A stretch of 64,000 nucleotides of DNA from Bradyrhizobium sp. AUGA SZCCT0176 (GCF_018130145.1 NZ_JAFCMB010000016.1:85670-149669); one strand, 5' to 3'. Counted from the stretch's first letter, positions 35,866 to 42,975 are shown. The notes: a model not told the origin generated them from the sequence alone. Program-made: numbers and translations.

Positions 35866-35938
35866 CGTCCCGCTCGGTGTTTGGCGAGGAGCTCGCCGTT
35901 GATCTGGAGCGAGTGTGCCGAGGCTGTTTTTGCAGGAA

Positions 35939-35954
35939 TGTGATCGGAATCACA
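35939..35954. promoter_or_regulatory. CRP-like dyad TGTGA-N6-TCACA
   Basis: TGTGATCGGAATCACA, 75 bases before ATG 35865 on the minus strand. It is the best match in the window to the classical TGTGA-N6-TCACA operator. Confidence 0.6.
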
Positions 35955-36274
35955 AAGGGCGCCCAACTGAAGCGGCCTTATCAGTGTTGATGCTCAAGCC
36001 TATCACCAAGCCTAATAACGAAGCCTTGTAACGAAGCCTCGGCCGCTCGGAACCTTCTGACCCATCACGGATTTTCACCCCATGTACCTGAAAAAGCCGG
36101 CAGGGATGACCGAGGCGGCTAAATTCGAGGGCGTGCGGCGGGAGAAGGCGCTAGTATTAGTGACCGTGTTGCGCGTCTGTGCCGTGCTTTGGCGGCAGAC
36201 GTTTCGCTCCGGCAAGCGGGCTCAACAATAAACCCGCGAGGCTGTTCTGGTTGGCGACTTCGAGGGATGTTCCG
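35955..36274. other. Intergenic, upstream of DUF3551 gene
   Basis: No gene is supported. A small direct repeat (AACGAAGCCTTGTAACGAAG) lies near 36014-36033. Confidence 0.3.
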
Positions 36275-36541
36275 ATGCGCATTTTGGCTTTGGCGTTTCT
36301 GACGATTGGTCTGGTTACCGCAGCCGAACAAGCTCCGGCTCAGACCTATGACCCGGCGTTTCCAGTTTGTGCGCATGTCGTTCCACCGAGAGGCGGTTCT
36401 TTCGAAGATTGCACCTACTATACGATGGCCCAATGCGCGGCATCGGCTTCCGGCCGCGCTGCGCAGTGCCTCCTCAACCCGTTTTACGCTCATGCGGCAG
36501 CGCCGAGACAAAGCGAGCGGCGTTATCGCCGGGGCTACTGA
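36275..36541 (+). CDS. DUF3551 family exported small protein
   Basis: 88 residues from ATG 36275. Signal peptide MRILALAFLTIGLVTAAEQA, cleavage near PAQ. TYDPAFPVCAHVV, EDCTYYTMAQCAASASGRAAQC and LNPFY align closely with the protein at 25487 (TYDP.FPVC and ASGRAAQC), marking these two as the nearer pair among three paralogs. Confidence 0.85.
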   Translation: MRILALAFLTIGLVTAAEQAPAQTYDPAFPVCAHVVPPRGGSFEDCTYYTMAQCAASASGRAAQCLLNPFYAHAAAPRQSERRYRRGY

Positions 36542-36572
36542 GCCGGTCTGGCAGGCCCGTTGGCGGCCCTAT

Positions 36573-36779
36573 TCATCGGCTGCCCGATTTTGAAAGGGCC
36601 CGGTCGACGGCCAGTACCACCTGCGTGATGGCCTCGCTGCGCGTTTTCGTTTCGCCGGTTTTGGTGGTGTGGTCGTCAAGCGTCACCGCCCATCGCCACG
36701 AATTGGGCTGATCGCCTTCGAAAACCAGATAATTCTTGCCGCGGTATTCCATCGGAAAAAATTCGATACTTGTCTGCAA
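36573..36779 (-). CDS. Small hypothetical protein (68 aa)
   Basis: Begins MQTSIEFFPMEYRGKNYLVF and continues with WRWAVTLDDHTTKTGETKTR and a C-terminal helix (EAITQVVLAVDRAL). It looks like a compact beta-hairpin plus helix protein of the kind widespread as hypothetical genes in Bradyrhizobium. Function unknown. Confidence 0.6.
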   Translation of the reverse strand: MQTSIEFFPMEYRGKNYLVFEGDQPNSWRWAVTLDDHTTKTGETKTRSEAITQVVLAVDRALSKSGSR

Positions 36780-36979
36780 TCAATGCCGGTCGCGCTAATC
36801 TCTCAACATACCACGGTTCTGCATCCGGCCGCACGATGAAATTCGTGCGCCACAGCCGAACGGGTGGCCGCGCTGGCAGGCGCGAAGCTTTCAAGGCCAT
36901 CAGGCCAGCCCCTGCCCTCCCTGGCAATGATGACGGGCCTGACAAGGCCCAATGAAAAGGCCGCAATGAGACGCTGGTT

Positions 36980-37219
36980 CTATTTCTCCCGCAGCGCTCG
37001 CGGCAGCGCGTCGTGCAGATGGACGGTATCCAGCACGTTTCCTGCCTCGTCCGCGATCAGAATCCTCATCGGCATGCCGTCGGCAGCGAGGACGATCCAC
37101 TCGGCAAGCAATTCGCGCGCCGCCAGCAGCGCTTCCCGGCGCGCGGCTTCGAGGTCGGGCAGTTCGGTGCCGTCAGGATCGGTGTCCAGCTCATCGATGT
37201 GAAAATAATATCGCGGCAT
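36980..37219 (-). CDS. DUF6894 family small protein
   Basis: 79 residues. MPRYYFHIDELDTDPDGTEL followed by LPDLEAARREALLAARELLA is the hallmark of DUF6894 (beta-strand with YYFH, then helix). Function unknown. A second, frameshifted family member is divergent at 37451. Confidence 0.8.
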   Translation of the reverse strand: MPRYYFHIDELDTDPDGTELPDLEAARREALLAARELLAEWIVLAADGMPMRILIADEAGNVLDTVHLHDALPRALREK

Positions 37220-37450
37220 GCCGGTTTCTCAACCACCAAGGCGAACACGCTACTCAACCTACACATTCGCAATAGGTTGCTCTGTCGGTCAGCGAACAAT
37301 GGCTACAGAGTCTTGCAAGTTTTCCGTCCCAACGTTGCTTAGCGAGCAGACCAACGGCGAAGGGGCAGTTAGCGTGCGGACATCATCGCCCGATTCCCCA
37401 GGTATATATCGGTGACAGAGCGACGCTCCCGCCTTCCCCGGAGCACAACT

Positions 37451-37683
37451 ATGGCGCGGCATTATTTCCACTTGGCGAATGGCGCCACAACCTGGACCCG
37501 ACCGGCCTTGACCTTGCGGATTTGGGCGCGGTCCAGGAGGAAGCCGTTCGCGCCGTCCGGGAGTTGCTGAACCTCGGCAAAACCGACGGCCTCTGGTCCG
37601 GCGATCCCTGGAAGGTGTGGGTCACGGACGGCCCCGACGGCACCGGGCGAACAATCCTCACCGTAGAACTCACGACCGGGTAA
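37451..37683 (+). pseudogene. DUF6894 family gene with a one-base deletion
   Basis: ATG 37451 reads MARHYFHLANGATT, the family N-terminus, then runs out of frame. The +2 frame continues as LDPTGLDLADLGAVQEEAVR and on to TAA 37681, the expected rest of the protein. One missing C in ACAACCTGG near 37490 explains it. Restored length would be about 77 residues, normal for the family. Confidence 0.7.
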
Positions 37684-37771
37684 CGCCACGCGCCGGGCAC
37701 AGCCGGCCGGGCCGCCCGTTGCCTGCTATGCCGGCAGCTTTCTGTTACGCTGCAGGACGCGCGGTGCCCAT

Positions 37772-37981
37772 TCACTTGCGCGATGCCAGCGCTGGCGACG
37801 ACAGCCACCGGTTCATGCGTGAAGCTGTTTCAGCCTGTTGCGCCCGGCGCAAAAGCAGCTCCCGAGCCATGCTGCCGGCAGGTTGCTCTTCCGCCGCTTC
37901 CTTGAATCGCAGGGCCTCTTCCGCCAGCCGCTCCTCAAAAGTGGCCGTGTGCTTGACCCGCCTCCTCCTCGTCTGAGCCAT
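37772..37981 (-). CDS. Small helical paralog family, member 1 (69 aa)
   Basis: Contains the family pattern RLAEEALRFKEAA, ARELLLRRAQQAETASRMNR and WLSSPALASRK. Four other members lie at 40963, 44859, 45788 and 46199. The sequence is basic and helical with a conserved C-terminal WLxSPxL. This copy is the most divergent; it lacks the shared leader and has no coupled downstream ORF. Confidence 0.7.
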   Translation of the reverse strand: MAQTRRRRVKHTATFEERLAEEALRFKEAAEEQPAGSMARELLLRRAQQAETASRMNRWLSSPALASRK

Positions 37982-38200
37982 GGCATTCTACCTCACAAAA
38001 ACTGCCAATGCCCGATTTTATACCGCCGTCGCTCGGATCGTCTGCCCGGTTTCTGACATTTCAAACCCTCGCACCGCCCGGCCCGTTGCCGGCATTGGCT
38101 CGCCTGCGCGAGGCTTGCGACGTGTTGCGCTGGCATGGCATCGGGAAAATGGGACTGCGGTCAGGGCGCTGGAGGCGGCCGAACGAGGCGTGCTCTTTGA

Positions 38201-38896
38201 TCAGCTGTCGAAGATGCGCGCGTAGTGAGAATTGACGGCTGCATCGCACTCGCACGCGCGCTGCTGAATCTTGGCAATGTCGAGGATGTGAACCCGGCCG
38301 CGCGAATAGGAGATCAATCCGGCGTCCTGTAATTTTCCCGCCACTGCCGTGACGCTGGTTCGGCGGACGCCGATCATTTGGGCGAGAAATTCCTGCGTCA
38401 ACGGCATGTCGTCGCCGACGAGTTGTTGCATCCTCAGGAGCCATTTGCAGGTGCGGGAATAGACGTCATGAACCGCGTTGCACGCACAGGTCTGTTGCAC
38501 CTGTGCGAGGAAGAACTGTTCATAGTGCATCAGCATCTTCCGAAGTTTAGGATTTTCCTGGGTGAGATCGCGCAGCCGATCGGCATCGACAACCGAAGCG
38601 GACCCTGCAACCAGCATCACGACATGGTTCAGGGAGATCTTGTGATCCATCGCGGGGCCTGCGCCGTACTGACCGTCCTTGCCGATCATGCCGGTTTCGA
38701 TCCGCCCTCCGTTGGACAACTCGACGACGCAGGAAATGATGCCGCCATGCGGGAAGTATACCCTCTGGACATGCGCATGGGTTTCCGCGATCGCAAAACC
38801 GTGGCGCAGTTCTGCGATGGTGAGGTGCGGCTCGAGCTGCGCGAACGTGGCGCGATCGAGCCGGGACAGAAGTTGATTTTCGCGATGACCGCGCAT
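38201..38896 (-). CDS. Crp/Fnr-family transcriptional regulator
   Basis: 231 residues. The N-terminal cyclic-nucleotide-like domain includes VYFPHGGIISCVVELSNG and MIGKDGQYGAG. The C-terminal winged helix contains PLTQEFLAQMIGVRRTSVTA, the recognition helix, then KLQDAGLISYSRGRVHILD. There is no FNR-type N-terminal cysteine cluster. The recognition helix RRTSV differs from the classical CRP RETVGR and FNR ETVSR types. It is a possible but unproven reader of GTGA-N6-TCAC dyads. Confidence 0.88.
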   Translation of the reverse strand: MRGHRENQLLSRLDRATFAQLEPHLTIAELRHGFAIAETHAHVQRVYFPHGGIISCVVELSNGGRIETGMIGKDGQYGAGPAMDHKISLNHVVMLVAGSASVVDADRLRDLTQENPKLRKMLMHYEQFFLAQVQQTCACNAVHDVYSRTCKWLLRMQQLVGDDMPLTQEFLAQMIGVRRTSVTAVAGKLQDAGLISYSRGRVHILDIAKIQQRACECDAAVNSHYARIFDS

Positions 38897-39122
38897 GGCG
38901 CTCTCTCCGGAAAAGGCGGGAGCGCGACGAACTCTCAGTCACCGAAAGATGCCTAGGACGGCGCGGTGATAATGTCATCTAACCGACATTTACGGCCTTC
39001 GTCTGTCCTTTAGGCAACTTAACGGGCACGGGATGACGTCGACCGCTCAGGCCGAATAGGCCAGCGGTTCCGCTCTGGCCTGTTCGTGGGTTGTGAGAAG
39101 GATACGGTGGAGGCGCGCGGTC

Positions 39123-39224
39123 CTACAGCAACGCAAGCGCGATACCAAAGCACGCGATCAGCGTCGCGGTGCTCAGTGACATCACGACGAGAGCCTCTTC
39201 CTTGTGCTTTTCCAAATCGTCCAT
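39123..39224 (-). CDS. Possible single-span mini-protein (33 aa)
   Basis: MDDLEKHKEEALVVMSLSTA followed by a hydrophobic run to the end (TLIACFGIALALL). Charged N-terminus plus one C-terminal membrane helix is a classical small membrane protein layout. The ribosome site is weak. Confidence 0.42.
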   Translation of the reverse strand: MDDLEKHKEEALVVMSLSTATLIACFGIALALL

Positions 39225-39395
39225 CCGGATTTTACGCCGACGGAGCGGCTTTGTTCCGCTGCCAGCCTATCGCGCGGAGTTTCATTTCCGGAACTCTTGG
39301 GGCGCATGTACCAAAGCGCATTTCGCGGCCCGACCCGAACACCAAAGGGCGGATGACGCCGGAGCCGGGACGAACTTCACGGGACCTGAGGCGGC

Positions 39396-39524
39396 CTAGC
39401 CGGACGATCTCGCCATGTGAGAAATGACGGCCTTCGCACTGCGGGAATAGTGCGAGCCATGGAAATGCTCGTCCACAAATTGGAGCACAAGGAGAGCAAC
39501 GATCGTGGCCGCCAACACCCTCAT
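39396..39524 (-). CDS. Small protein with hydrophobic N-terminus (42 aa)
   Basis: MRVLAATIVALLVLQFVDEH then a polar, His/Ser-rich end (YSRSAKAVISHMARSSG). I recall near-identical short proteins in Bradyrhizobium genomes, which supports translation. The hydrophobic stretch could be a signal anchor. Confidence 0.55.
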   Translation of the reverse strand: MRVLAATIVALLVLQFVDEHFHGSHYSRSAKAVISHMARSSG

Positions 39525-39562
39525 TCGAATATCGTCGCGCCGGGGACTTAACGGCAAGTAAA

Positions 39563-39586
39563 GAGGCCGCCAACTGCGGCGGCCTC
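39563..39586 (-). terminator. Terminator of the YqeY-like gene
   Basis: GAGGCCGCC-GCAGTT-GGCGGCCTC on the minus strand followed by TTT, directly after the stop at 39591. Same hairpin type as at 31891. Confidence 0.7.
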
Positions 39587-39590
39587 AACT

Positions 39591-39953
39591 TCATTCCACA
39601 AGCCCAAGATAGCGCTTTGCCATCGCCGCTTCGGTACGCAAGGCTGCGGCGCGATCTGCTCTTTCGATACGGATCATCTCATCCGCTGCGTGCTCACGTT
39701 CGCTTATTTCCGCAGCCAGGATCACCTGCAATTGCGCATGTCCGAGAGCGAGCCGATCAATTTCTGCCGTGCCCTCCTTGAACCGGTGCTGATCGGCAGC
39801 CTTCCGATCAGCGTCAAGCGGCGGCGCCTCGGCATTGTCGATTGCCGCAACCAGCGCCCGAATGAGCTTAACTTCATCGGTGCGCCCTTCTTTCATGGCG
39901 GCGCGCAGATCGTCACGCATTCTGGCTTTCAGGGCCTGCGCGTCCAGGGTCAT
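39591..39953 (-). CDS. GatB/YqeY-like domain protein
   Basis: 120 residues. RMRDDLRAAMKEGRTDEVKL then IRALVAAIDNAEAPPL matches the start of YqeY/GatB-C-terminal-like proteins (LxxDLKxAMKxxD...LRxLxAAI). The second half, helical (RADRAAALRTEAAMAKRYL), is shorter than standard YqeY (about 150 residues). Probably an RNA- or amidotransferase-related helical domain; function uncertain. Confidence 0.65.
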   Translation of the reverse strand: MTLDAQALKARMRDDLRAAMKEGRTDEVKLIRALVAAIDNAEAPPLDADRKAADQHRFKEGTAEIDRLALGHAQLQVILAAEISEREHAADEMIRIERADRAAALRTEAAMAKRYLGLVE

Positions 39954-39989
39954 TTCCGCATTTCCTTCCCGTGTTGAACGGAAATGCCA

Positions 39990-40020
39990 TACAGCGCGTG
40001 GGACGGATTAGCGACAGGCC
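39990..40020. repeat. Partial copy of the GGCGGATTAGCGACAG repeat
   Basis: CAGCGCGTGGGACGGATTAG then CGACAGG, the left edge of the repeat family concentrated between 41 and 49 kb. Confidence 0.6.
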
Positions 40021-40086
40021 AAACTTCGGTAACGAAAAATTAACCCTGCTCGCGCCACCTTTTCATCAGATGGAGGACACCCAAGA

Positions 40087-40275
40087 ATGCAGGTTTTCAG
40101 AATGACGCTGAGTGACGGTGCGAGGAAATTCCACATCGCCATCCAGGCACCGGATGCCGCCGCCGCGGAGACCAAAGCCGCCGATTGTTTCGATACTTCG
40201 AAGTGGCAGATTCTGAATATCAGGCGCGCCGGCGTGGTGGCGGCCAGGCCGGAACCGCAATCCGTCGCGGCTTGA
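40087..40275 (+). CDS. Small hypothetical protein (62 aa)
   Basis: ATG 40087 follows GGAGGACACCCAAG. MQVFRMTLSDGARKFHIAIQ then an Ala-rich helix APDAAAAETKAADCF and KWQILNIRRAG; a beta-alpha-beta pattern. No family recognised. Confidence 0.6.
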   Translation: MQVFRMTLSDGARKFHIAIQAPDAAAAETKAADCFDTSKWQILNIRRAGVVAARPEPQSVAA

Positions 40276-40315
40276 TCCGGCGGGAATGTGATCCGGCCCT
40301 GCCCGCCGCGTTCGC

Positions 40316-40400
40316 TCAACCGGCCGCTGCCTTGTCTTCCTTGTCGATACCGCGCGCCATGGATGCGCAGATCGGTCCGCTTCCGCGGCACATCGCCTAC
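40316..40400 (-). pseudogene. Relic of a SRAP (YedK-type) gene C-terminus
   Basis: The minus strand reads MARGIDKEDKAAAG to a TGA at 40316, matching the C-terminus of the intact SRAP protein at 46940 (VARGVDKEDKPAGP) in protein and DNA (TTGTCTTCCTTGTC shared). The match fades within 60-80 bases upstream. Confidence 0.45.
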
Positions 40401-40783
40401 GACGGCGGCGTGCCGGTATTGAGCAGATTGGAAATGGCGGTCACAAGCTGCGCCGCGGCAAAGGGTTTGGCGAGCAGGACACTGTTGGGAACGCCCTTGG
40501 ATGCCCACTCCCCTTCGTGAGTGCCGGTCACATAGATGACGGGCATCGCCGGATCGGCCTCTCTGGCAGCGCGAGCGACTTGCCATCCGTTCAGTCTTCC
40601 GAGCAGATTGATGTCGGTCACGACCGCCCGGTATTGAGTTTCATCACCCTGGAGAAGCGCAATGGCTTCCTCGCCGGATGTTGTGATGGCTGATTTGAAC
40701 CCGCCGTCTGCAAGCGCATCTTCGACCATGGCCTGAATGAGCTGGTCGTCCTCGACGACCAGTATCGTAACCGCACGATCCAC
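40397..40783 (-). CDS. Single-domain response regulator
   Basis: Receiver domain of 128 residues. GTG 40783 is chosen since GGGAG precedes it. The acidic pair is VVEDDQL, the phospho-Asp is in AVVTDINLLGRLNG, and the Lys is in LLAKPFAAAQL. The sequence resembles single-domain regulators that partner hybrid or HWE kinases. No kinase is adjacent. Confidence 0.85.
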   Translation of the reverse strand: MDRAVTILVVEDDQLIQAMVEDALADGGFKSAITTSGEEAIALLQGDETQYRAVVTDINLLGRLNGWQVARAAREADPAMPVIYVTGTHEGEWASKGVPNSVLLAKPFAAAQLVTAISNLLNTGTPPS

Positions 40784-40861
40784 TTCAAACGCTCCCTGCT
40801 GCAGTGTTGCAGTCCTCCGGCAGGGCAAGTGACGCTGGAATGATTGGTTCCGAAATGATGT

Positions 40862-40966
40862 TCAAAAGTGCACATTGGACGCCGGGGGCTGCGTTAGGCG
40901 CGCAGGATCGGCGTTGGCTTCTGCAAGACAGGCCGTGGCTTGATCGACGCAGGCTTCGGGCGTCAC
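40862..40966 (-). CDS. Mini-ORF coupled to small helical paralog 2 (34 aa)
   Basis: GTG 40966 overlaps the stop of the paralog gene (GTGA). The product reads MTPEACVDQATACLAEANAD then a short tail to TGA 40862. It is helical with two cysteines and unlike the partner ORFs of paralogs 3 and 4. Confidence 0.38.
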   Translation of the reverse strand: MTPEACVDQATACLAEANADPARLTQPPASNVHF

Positions 40967-41160
40967 CGTGGGGCCTGCAGGCCCGGTGACGCCAGCCATT
41001 CCTGCATGTGCGAAGCTGTCTCGGCCTGTCGGGCCCGACGAATGAGCTTGTCGCGCGCAACTCCCGGCGGGGTGCCTCGCGCTTCCTTGCGCAGGCGTTC
41101 TGCCTCTTCCGTCAAGCGTTGATCCAGCGGGGCGGTCTGTTTGAAACTGCGTCGCTGCAT
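40963..41160 (-). CDS. Small helical paralog family, member 2 (65 aa)
   Basis: MQRRSFKQTAPLDQRLTEEA, then RLRKEARGTPPGVARDKLI, then RRARQAETASHMQEWLASPG. Near-identical in plan to member 4 at 45788. It is preceded by a leader conserved with members 3 and 4 and followed by a coupled mini-ORF (GTGA overlap). Basic, no membrane segment; function unknown. Confidence 0.75.
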   Translation of the reverse strand: MQRRSFKQTAPLDQRLTEEAERLRKEARGTPPGVARDKLIRRARQAETASHMQEWLASPGLQAPR

Positions 41161-41205
41161 GGCGCTGCTCCATTCCTGAGGGAGGCGGGAGCGCAACCGG
41201 CGGTC

Positions 41206-41240
41206 CATCACCGATGGAAGCCACTGGCCGGGCGGTGATG
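41206..41240 (-). promoter_or_regulatory. Conserved leader inverted repeat, copy 1
   Basis: CATCACC...GGTGATG arms 20 bases apart, 46-80 bases before ATG 41160. Equivalent inverted repeats sit before members 3 (45110) and 4 (46034). Could be an operator or an mRNA leader hairpin. Confidence 0.5.
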
Positions 41241-41290
41241 CCACGACAATACGCTGCCGGTACTGTTAGTTCTGTCCACTTGTGCACACA

Positions 41291-41403
41291 GCGCAAATCA
41301 GTGCGTAAGGCGGCGGCAGCGCAATCCACCGTCCATAGACAAAAATGGCGATGACGCCTTCCGCCTTCTCCTTGAGATACGGCGGACAAGTCGGCTGGCC
41401 CTT
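41291..41403. repeat. GGCGGATTAGCG-family repeat, divergent full-length copy
   Basis: Left half GTGCGTAAGGCGGCGGCAGC and right half GATGACGCCTTCCGCCTTCT with ACGGCGGACAAGTCGGCTGG align with the full-length copy at 46819. Confidence 0.65.
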
Positions 41404-41485
41404 GAATGCCCTTTCTTGATGTGGCCACAAATTTCTTATCGTTTACACCCTAACTGTCTGTCGCTTCCTCGGGAGGCTTGGGAAG

Positions 41486-41713
41486 ATGAAGGCTGGAGAA
41501 CCGGCGCATTGCCCTACCTGTCAAAGCGACATGACCCTGGTTCGCACGCAGCCAGATCAACCCGGATTCGAGCTGCAAACCTTGCACTGCCCGAGCTGCG
41601 ATATCACGCATCGCTGGATGGTCAGGAAGCAAGCATCGCCGCCAAGCGGGTCCAGACTTGCCGGGAAGCGACCCAGGCCCAAAATCCTCGCGCGTTTCTG
41701 GAAGAAAAAATAA
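41486..41713 (+). CDS. Small zinc-ribbon-like protein (75 aa)
   Basis: MKAGEPAHCPTCQSDMTLVR and LHCPSCDITHRW hold two CxxC pairs 27 residues apart, a zinc-ribbon layout, followed by a basic tail (LAGKRPRPKILARFWKKK). GGGAGG lies upstream. It probably binds zinc; nucleic-acid binding is a guess. Confidence 0.65.
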   Translation: MKAGEPAHCPTCQSDMTLVRTQPDQPGFELQTLHCPSCDITHRWMVRKQASPPSGSRLAGKRPRPKILARFWKKK

Positions 41714-41771
41714 AGCGCGTCGGGCGTGTTAGCGACAACGTGATCCGCCGTCCGGGCTCGAAGCAACATGG
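41711..41771. repeat. GGCGGATTAGCG-family repeat, short copy
   Basis: GCGTCGGGCGTGTTAGCGAC then AACGTGATCCGCCGTCC, placed between the convergent ends of the zinc-ribbon gene and the gene at 41780. Confidence 0.6.
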
Positions 41772-41779
41772 CCCCGGCG

Positions 41780-41992
41780 CTAGTTCTTCAGGACATCGTC
41801 GCTTGTCGCTGCGTCAACGGAGTCTACAGCGGCCATTGCCTCTTCTGCTTCTTCACTTTGAACCTGCCGGAAGAGAGTCGTAAAGCTCTCGGCGATCCGT
41901 CGCCAAGCAGCCCTGTCCGTCTCATTCGTGGCCCGTCGCGCTTGGTCGTGGGCCGCTAGCGCCCGCCGCCAATATTCGGCGCTGTTATCCAT
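41780..41992 (-). CDS. Small helical hypothetical protein (70 aa)
   Basis: MDNSAEYWRRALAAHDQARR then TDRAAWRRIAESFTTLFRQV and an acidic tail. ATG 41992 fits the usual start of such rhizobial proteins. In-frame ATGs at 42049 and 42082 would lengthen it to 100 residues, and none has a clear ribosome site. Confidence 0.5.
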   Translation of the reverse strand: MDNSAEYWRRALAAHDQARRATNETDRAAWRRIAESFTTLFRQVQSEEAEEAMAAVDSVDAATSDDVLKN

Positions 41993-42141
41993 GTCAGTAA
42001 CTGCAATCGCGAAGAATACGTTTCGATCAATGTCACTAAACTGTCGCATCGACGACCGCCGGTCAATCCGGCTCTCGGGCAATTCCGAGGTAGACCAGGA
42101 CCAGGCGTCCGGTACTGGCCGAGGACATCAGCCAATCTGAA

Positions 42142-42276
42142 TCAGGACAGTCTTTTTGCAGGGACTTGCGGGACGCTCGGCTTGCCCGGTTTTGGCTTGA
42201 GCGGTGGCAGATAGCGGCCGAGTTCGAACAGCGCCGCGAGAAGGTGGCAGATTGCTTCTACGACGACTTCGGCCAT
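42142..42276 (-). CDS. Possible mini-protein (44 aa)
   Basis: MAEVVVEAICHLLAALFELG followed by RYLPPLKPKPGKPSVPQV. An amphipathic or hydrophobic helix then a Pro/Lys-rich tail, with GAGGG just upstream of the ATG. Lies upstream of, and on the same strand as, the gene at 41780. Confidence 0.42.
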   Translation of the reverse strand: MAEVVVEAICHLLAALFELGRYLPPLKPKPGKPSVPQVPAKRLS

Positions 42277-42410
42277 CTAACCCTCGCAGAGGGGAGTTCG
42301 GACGCCTCTGGATAGGTCGGAGGGCTGGGGAAGCAAGTTCAGTCACTTTTGGAGGCGGTCCTGATCACGGAATCAGGAAGCGCGACGTGACCCGCACGGA
42401 GCGGAGTCCG

Positions 42411-42569
42411 TCAGAAATGGAACTTGATCAAAAGAGCGGGCACGACGGGTGTATTGACAACGGGCGGCTTGGGTTCCTTGTGGGGCACCGTTTGCCCCTT
42501 GGCGTTTTTGTCACCGCCGCTCACGAAGTCGAGTTCGGCATCGCTCAAGATCGAGATCTGGCTGTGCAT
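42411..42569 (-). CDS. Putative peptide precursor with double-glycine leader (52 aa)
   Basis: ATG 42569 preceded by GAGCGGGACC. The leader ISILSDAELDFVSGG matches those at 25886, 26114 and 26517. The core is 33 residues, begins DKNAKGQTVPHK, is Pro/Val/Lys-rich and ends ALLIKFHF; it has no cysteine. Its 5' region is homologous to that of the unrelated gene at 35744-35865. Confidence 0.6.
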   Translation of the reverse strand: MHSQISILSDAELDFVSGGDKNAKGQTVPHKEPKPPVVNTPVVPALLIKFHF

Positions 42570-42643
42570 GGTCCCGCTCGGTGTTTTGGCGATATGTCGC
42601 CGTTGATCTGGAGCGAGTATGCCGTGGCGCTATCCCGCAGACT

Positions 42644-42657
42644 GTGACCGCAGTCAC
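42644..42657. promoter_or_regulatory. GTGA-N6-TCAC palindrome upstream of the fourth double-glycine gene
   Basis: GTGACCGCAGTCAC, 75 bases before ATG 42569, the same distance as the dyad at 35940 from its gene. Confidence 0.58.
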
Positions 42658-42714
42658 GCAGCTTCGCGATCTCGGACCAGCCGCTCTGAGTGAGCGGGCC
42701 GCTACGCTTCGCCA

Positions 42715-42806
42715 GCGCGCAGGGCGGATTGACGGCGGCGTGATCCGCCGTTCGAAGCGAATACAAAATGGTGGATTACGCCTTCAGCTTGATCCGCCGG
42801 CCCTAG
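42715..42806. repeat. GGCGGATTAGCG-family repeat copy
   Basis: GCGCAGGGCGGATTGACGGC, TGATCCGCCGTTCGAAGCGA, then GGATTACGCCTTCAGCTTGA and CCGCCGGCCCTAG. Its end supplies the stop codon of the 28-residue gene. Confidence 0.7.
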
Positions 42807-42889
42807 CCGGTGCGATAGGCGTCCAACGCGTGCGCCACGAAAACGCCTATGCTGAGGAAGGCCAACAGGGCTGCTACGAGCTCGATCAT
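42803..42889 (-). CDS. Single-span membrane mini-protein (28 aa)
   Basis: MIELVAALLAFLSIGVFVAH then ALDAYRTG. One transmembrane helix, an ideal GGGAGG ribosome site 6-11 bases before ATG 42889, and an ATGA overlap with the upstream mini-gene. I recall close matches of this peptide in Bradyrhizobium annotations. Confidence 0.62.
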   Translation of the reverse strand: MIELVAALLAFLSIGVFVAHALDAYRTG

Positions 42890-42975
42890 CGCCGCCTCCC
42901 CTGGGTCATTGCCATGCCAACGATGGCAGCCGTGAGGAAATGGCGGTAAATCGAATTGAGGATGGCGACTAACAT
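42886..42975 (-). CDS. Membrane mini-protein (29 aa), coupled to the next
   Basis: MLVAILNSIYRHFLTAAIVG then MAMTQGRRR. Hydrophobic with a positively charged C-terminus. AAGGGGAA precedes ATG 42975. Its stop overlaps the start of the 28-residue gene, so both are likely made together. Confidence 0.58.
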   Translation of the reverse strand: MLVAILNSIYRHFLTAAIVGMAMTQGRRR

